DNA from: Ventricola sp051883735
Lineage (GTDB): Bacteria; Bacillota; Clostridia; Christensenellales; Aristaeellaceae
Direction of reading: 5' to 3'
NCBI GenBank assembly: GCA_051883735.1
Contig: JBJEUH010000096.1
Span: 1-64,000 of the forward strand
Length of the DNA: 64,000 bases
Both the position numbers and the translations under genes were made by a program. Of this stretch, positions 61,850 through 64,000 are shown in pieces; positions within the stretch are counted from its first letter, which is position 1; each line of letters opens with the position of its first letter. The notes beneath the pieces were generated by a model that had not been told where the DNA came from, did no database searches, and saw nothing but the letters and a program-made list of their open reading frames with translations.

Positions 61850-62476
61850 TCAACGCTTCATACCCCGATTGAAAAAGCTCACATAGTCAAAATCATCTAG
61901 CCATCTGCGTTTCAAAAGTTGAGGCTTCCAATCTGAAAGAATTCCTACCTCTTTCTGATCTTCAAAACCCGGAATATAATACGCGGAAGGGAATTCCCTA
62001 TATTCTCGATGCGTAAAAATCACCTTGTTCTTAGTCGGCAGTTCCTCGAACTCACGAATTTGCTCGTAGGTGCATCCATTTTTATCTGTCATGATCAGAT
62101 AAACATTGCCCAAGTTAACTCGCTTAGCTCTTCTTTCCCAAGCTTCTTTAGCGTCTTCAAAAGAATCAAAGTGCATAAAGTACAACTGAATATCTCTTAT
62201 CTGTCCTACTGGAAAAGACACTCCATCTACATGTATTTCCTCCAACTCAGCAAACAAATAATCTTCAGGTTTACGCACAAACTTAAGAAAATGCTCCGGA
62301 AGAAAATACAGGTTGACCGTAGGAGAGTTAAATGGGCAACCAAGATCGTGCAAAATATACGCCCCATTGCAGTTGCTTGAAAACACTGTCATATCCTTGT
62401 TTTTTAGTCTCAAGCGTTTTTTGATTTTGTATAGTTTGTGCTCTGACCTGACAAGAAATGCCAATAGTTTATTCAT
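61850..62476 (-). CDS. DUF1919 family protein
   Basis: 208 residues. The block VFSSNCNGAYILHDLGCPFNSPT (quoted in parts: SSNCNGAYILHDLG, PFNSPTVNLYF) and PEHFLKFVRKPEDYL match the DUF1919 family, found in exopolysaccharide and capsule clusters. Function unknown; may be a sugar or phosphate transferase. The start at 62476 has GGTGA upstream. Confidence 0.78.
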   Translation of the reverse strand: MNKLLAFLVRSEHKLYKIKKRLRLKNKDMTVFSSNCNGAYILHDLGCPFNSPTVNLYFLPEHFLKFVRKPEDYLFAELEEIHVDGVSFPVGQIRDIQLYFMHFDSFEDAKEAWERRAKRVNLGNVYLIMTDKNGCTYEQIREFEELPTKNKVIFTHREYREFPSAYYIPGFEDQKEVGILSDWKPQLLKRRWLDDFDYVSFFNRGMKR

Positions 62477-62482
62477 ATTCAA

Positions 62483-63490
62483 TCACCGTATACGCAATCG
62501 AGAAACCACATCCAATAAGTTTTTCAGCACTGGCGCTCTTCTCATCCTCTCATATTTCTGTGAAGTTGTCACCAAATAATCAAATGCTTCTGGAACATAA
62601 GTTACTGATTGAAAATAACCTTCTTCTTTCAACCATTTCGAATCTACCATCGCGCTTGCCTGAATAAAGCACCCTATAATTCTTCTGATCTCTGAGCTCT
62701 CAAGGTTATGCAGCACCATATAGGATCCTTCTCTGTTCAGCCTTTCTGCACTGACGTAGTGCAATTGCGCGAGATTGTTCTCTTTTGAGACCCTTAAGTT
62801 ATCCATAATACCATGCAAGAAATCAGCAGTCTTGATTGCTGTCAGCTTGGTTGCTCCCGGAAGCTGCCTGTACAAATAAACTACTTCGTCCAGCGCATAG
62901 AATCTTTCTGCAGTGATCATAGCCTTTACAAAGAACGGCGGATCTTGGAATCTACTATACAAAGGAAAGTAAATATGATTACCAACAATAAGTCTTCTGC
63001 TATAAATAAAGCATGAGAACCCATAGTCGTATTGATAGTCTTTGTATTCTGTCATTCCATTAGCGCGAACGGTCAACGTGCCAATGCTTTTTTCAGTTTC
63101 CTCCTCTATCGAACCATTTTCGTATAGAAAAGACAATCTTCCCCCAACTATCGACGCACAGCTTTTTTGAGCCGCTTCATATAAATGAGCCAATACTCCA
63201 TCATTTGCATACATATCATCAGGATCTATAAATGCCAGGAACTCACCCTTTGCTGCCTGTATTCCATCGTTCCGTGCAGCACCCACGCCTTCATTCATTT
63301 TATCAATCACATAGATTCGATTATCAATGCTCTGATACTCATAGAGAACTTTCAATGAAGCATCCGTCGATCCATCATTGATCGCGATTACTTCGATATC
63401 CACAAGTGTTTGATTCAGTATGCTATCTAGGCACTCGCCCACATACTTTTCCATATTATACACCGGCACAATTACACTGATTTTTGGCAT
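62483..63490 (-). CDS. GT2 family glycosyltransferase
   Basis: 335 residues. GT-A domain: PKISVIVPVYNMEKYVGECL, IAINDGSTDASL, NEGVGAARNDG and FIDPDDMYAND (metal-binding DxD). C-terminal helical part with YLYRQLPGAT. The start at 63490 (GGTGAC upstream) fits the family start; the frame is open further but covers the end of the neighbouring gene. Five bases after the next gene's stop. Confidence 0.9.
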   Translation of the reverse strand: MPKISVIVPVYNMEKYVGECLDSILNQTLVDIEVIAINDGSTDASLKVLYEYQSIDNRIYVIDKMNEGVGAARNDGIQAAKGEFLAFIDPDDMYANDGVLAHLYEAAQKSCASIVGGRLSFLYENGSIEEETEKSIGTLTVRANGMTEYKDYQYDYGFSCFIYSRRLIVGNHIYFPLYSRFQDPPFFVKAMITAERFYALDEVVYLYRQLPGATKLTAIKTADFLHGIMDNLRVSKENNLAQLHYVSAERLNREGSYMVLHNLESSEIRRIIGCFIQASAMVDSKWLKEEGYFQSVTYVPEAFDYLVTTSQKYERMRRAPVLKNLLDVVSRLRIR

Positions 63491-63495
63491 TATTG

Positions 63496-64000
63496 TCACC
63501 CCAGATTCATCGGCATACGCTTTCCCCATAATACAGTATGCAAAGTTGGCATGTATTTCAGAATGAACATCCGCGTTTTCTGTCTCCATCCGATCTGATT
63601 GGAACGCATCAGTACAGGATAACACGCATCGTAGATTATCTTAATCTCATTAAGTCTTTTTGCATGCTCTGTATTGCTTCGATCTAAGTGAGCATACGCA
63701 ACCGCTACCTGCGAATAAACGAACAATCTTGTCTCATCGGCAAGGCTTTTTTGACCGATCCGATCCAGCCATTGAGCTCGTTCAAAAACTGCATCGACAA
63801 TATCTGTAAACTGAATCCTGTATCCCGAGTTCATGATGCTTCCTTGTCTCATAAAGTAATAATATGAAAACTTGCCCGTAAGCACCATCCGATCAATTCT
63901 ATCCAGTATCTTATGATACACAAAGACATCTTCATACAGTCTGCCCACTGGATATCTGAGATCGCTGAAGATCTCTGCTGCATACAGCCTATTGCATGCA
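63496..64000 (-). CDS. GT2-like glycosyltransferase, C-terminal part (runs off window)
   Basis: At least 167 codons, open at the window edge. NRLYAAEIFSDLRYPVGRLYEDVFVY and FSYYYFMRQGSIMNSGYR (each a recognisable GT2 C-terminal block, 'LY...F.d.r(Y/F)P.Gr.yED' and 'YYYF.R.gSI') place it in the same family as its neighbour. The catalytic N-terminal part lies outside the window. Confidence 0.8.
   Translation of the reverse strand, partial: ACNRLYAAEIFSDLRYPVGRLYEDVFVYHKILDRIDRMVLTGKFSYYYFMRQGSIMNSGYRIQFTDIVDAVFERAQWLDRIGQKSLADETRLFVYSQVAVAYAHLDRSNTEHAKRLNEIKIIYDACYPVLMRSNQIGWRQKTRMFILKYMPTLHTVLWGKRMPMNLG

Overview
The window looks like a chromosomal segment from an anaerobic, G+C-rich member of the Clostridia (Bacillota), probably a gut or rumen organism. 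The species cannot be fixed from the sequence. The reasons are clostridial promoters and ribosome-binding sites, YesM/YesN regulation, type III glutamine synthetase, a ferredoxin-type split glutamate synthase, a Wzm/Wzt polysaccharide exporter and many short palindromic intergenic repeats. No rRNA, tRNA, CRISPR array, transposase or prophage was seen. By eye the first ~53 kb is G+C-rich, except for a low-G+C insert at about 48.65-50.94 kb, and everything after ~53.1 kb is clearly A+T-rich.

Layout. 0-0.4 kb: start of a solute-binding protein. 0.6-4.7 kb: fatty-acid synthesis operon acpP-accD-accA-fabH-fabD. 4.8-7.3 kb: SGNH/MBOAT polysaccharide O-acylation pair. 7.6-10.3 kb: M18 aminopeptidase, a DUF5131 protein and an MmcQ/YjbR protein. 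10.5-12.4 kb: GntR-controlled ABC transporter with an operator on its promoter. 12.6-17.2 kb: carA-carB behind a leader with an attenuator. 17.2-21.5 kb: acyltransferase, HD hydrolase, dapF, secreted PIG-L deacetylase and bcp. 21.7-30.7 kb: oligosaccharide locus (binding protein, two permeases, YesM/YesN, heparinase-like lyase, oxidoreductase remnant). 30.8-40.1 kb: nitrogen block, with glnN and an Amt-PII fusion on one strand and a five-gene glutamate synthase divergent from it. 40.5-44.5 kb: pyrG-purF-purC. 44.6-47.5 kb: esterase and ABC exporter. 47.8-53.1 kb: a peptide-maturation (RiPP-like) cassette. 53.1-64 kb: low-G+C surface polysaccharide cluster.

Two results stand out. First, CarA, the glutaminase subunit of carbamoyl-phosphate synthase, has lost the Cys, His and Glu of its catalytic triad and several glutamine-binding residues, while CarB looks whole. 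This predicts ammonia-dependent carbamoyl phosphate synthesis and fits the ammonium-assimilation genes nearby. Its leader carries a small ORF, a U-rich tract and a terminator arranged like a pyrBI-type attenuator. Second, a 176-residue protein with a leader-like N-terminus has its own promoter and terminator and lies directly before a radical SAM/SPASM enzyme, an HprK-like kinase and a PqqD-like protein, with a nucleotidyltransferase and phosphoesterase upstream. The kinase gene is a G+C mosaic, as if the precursor/maturase part had been exchanged as a block.

The intergenic DNA holds at least four palindromic repeat families, with seven copies of one and three of another, several placed at or acting as terminators.
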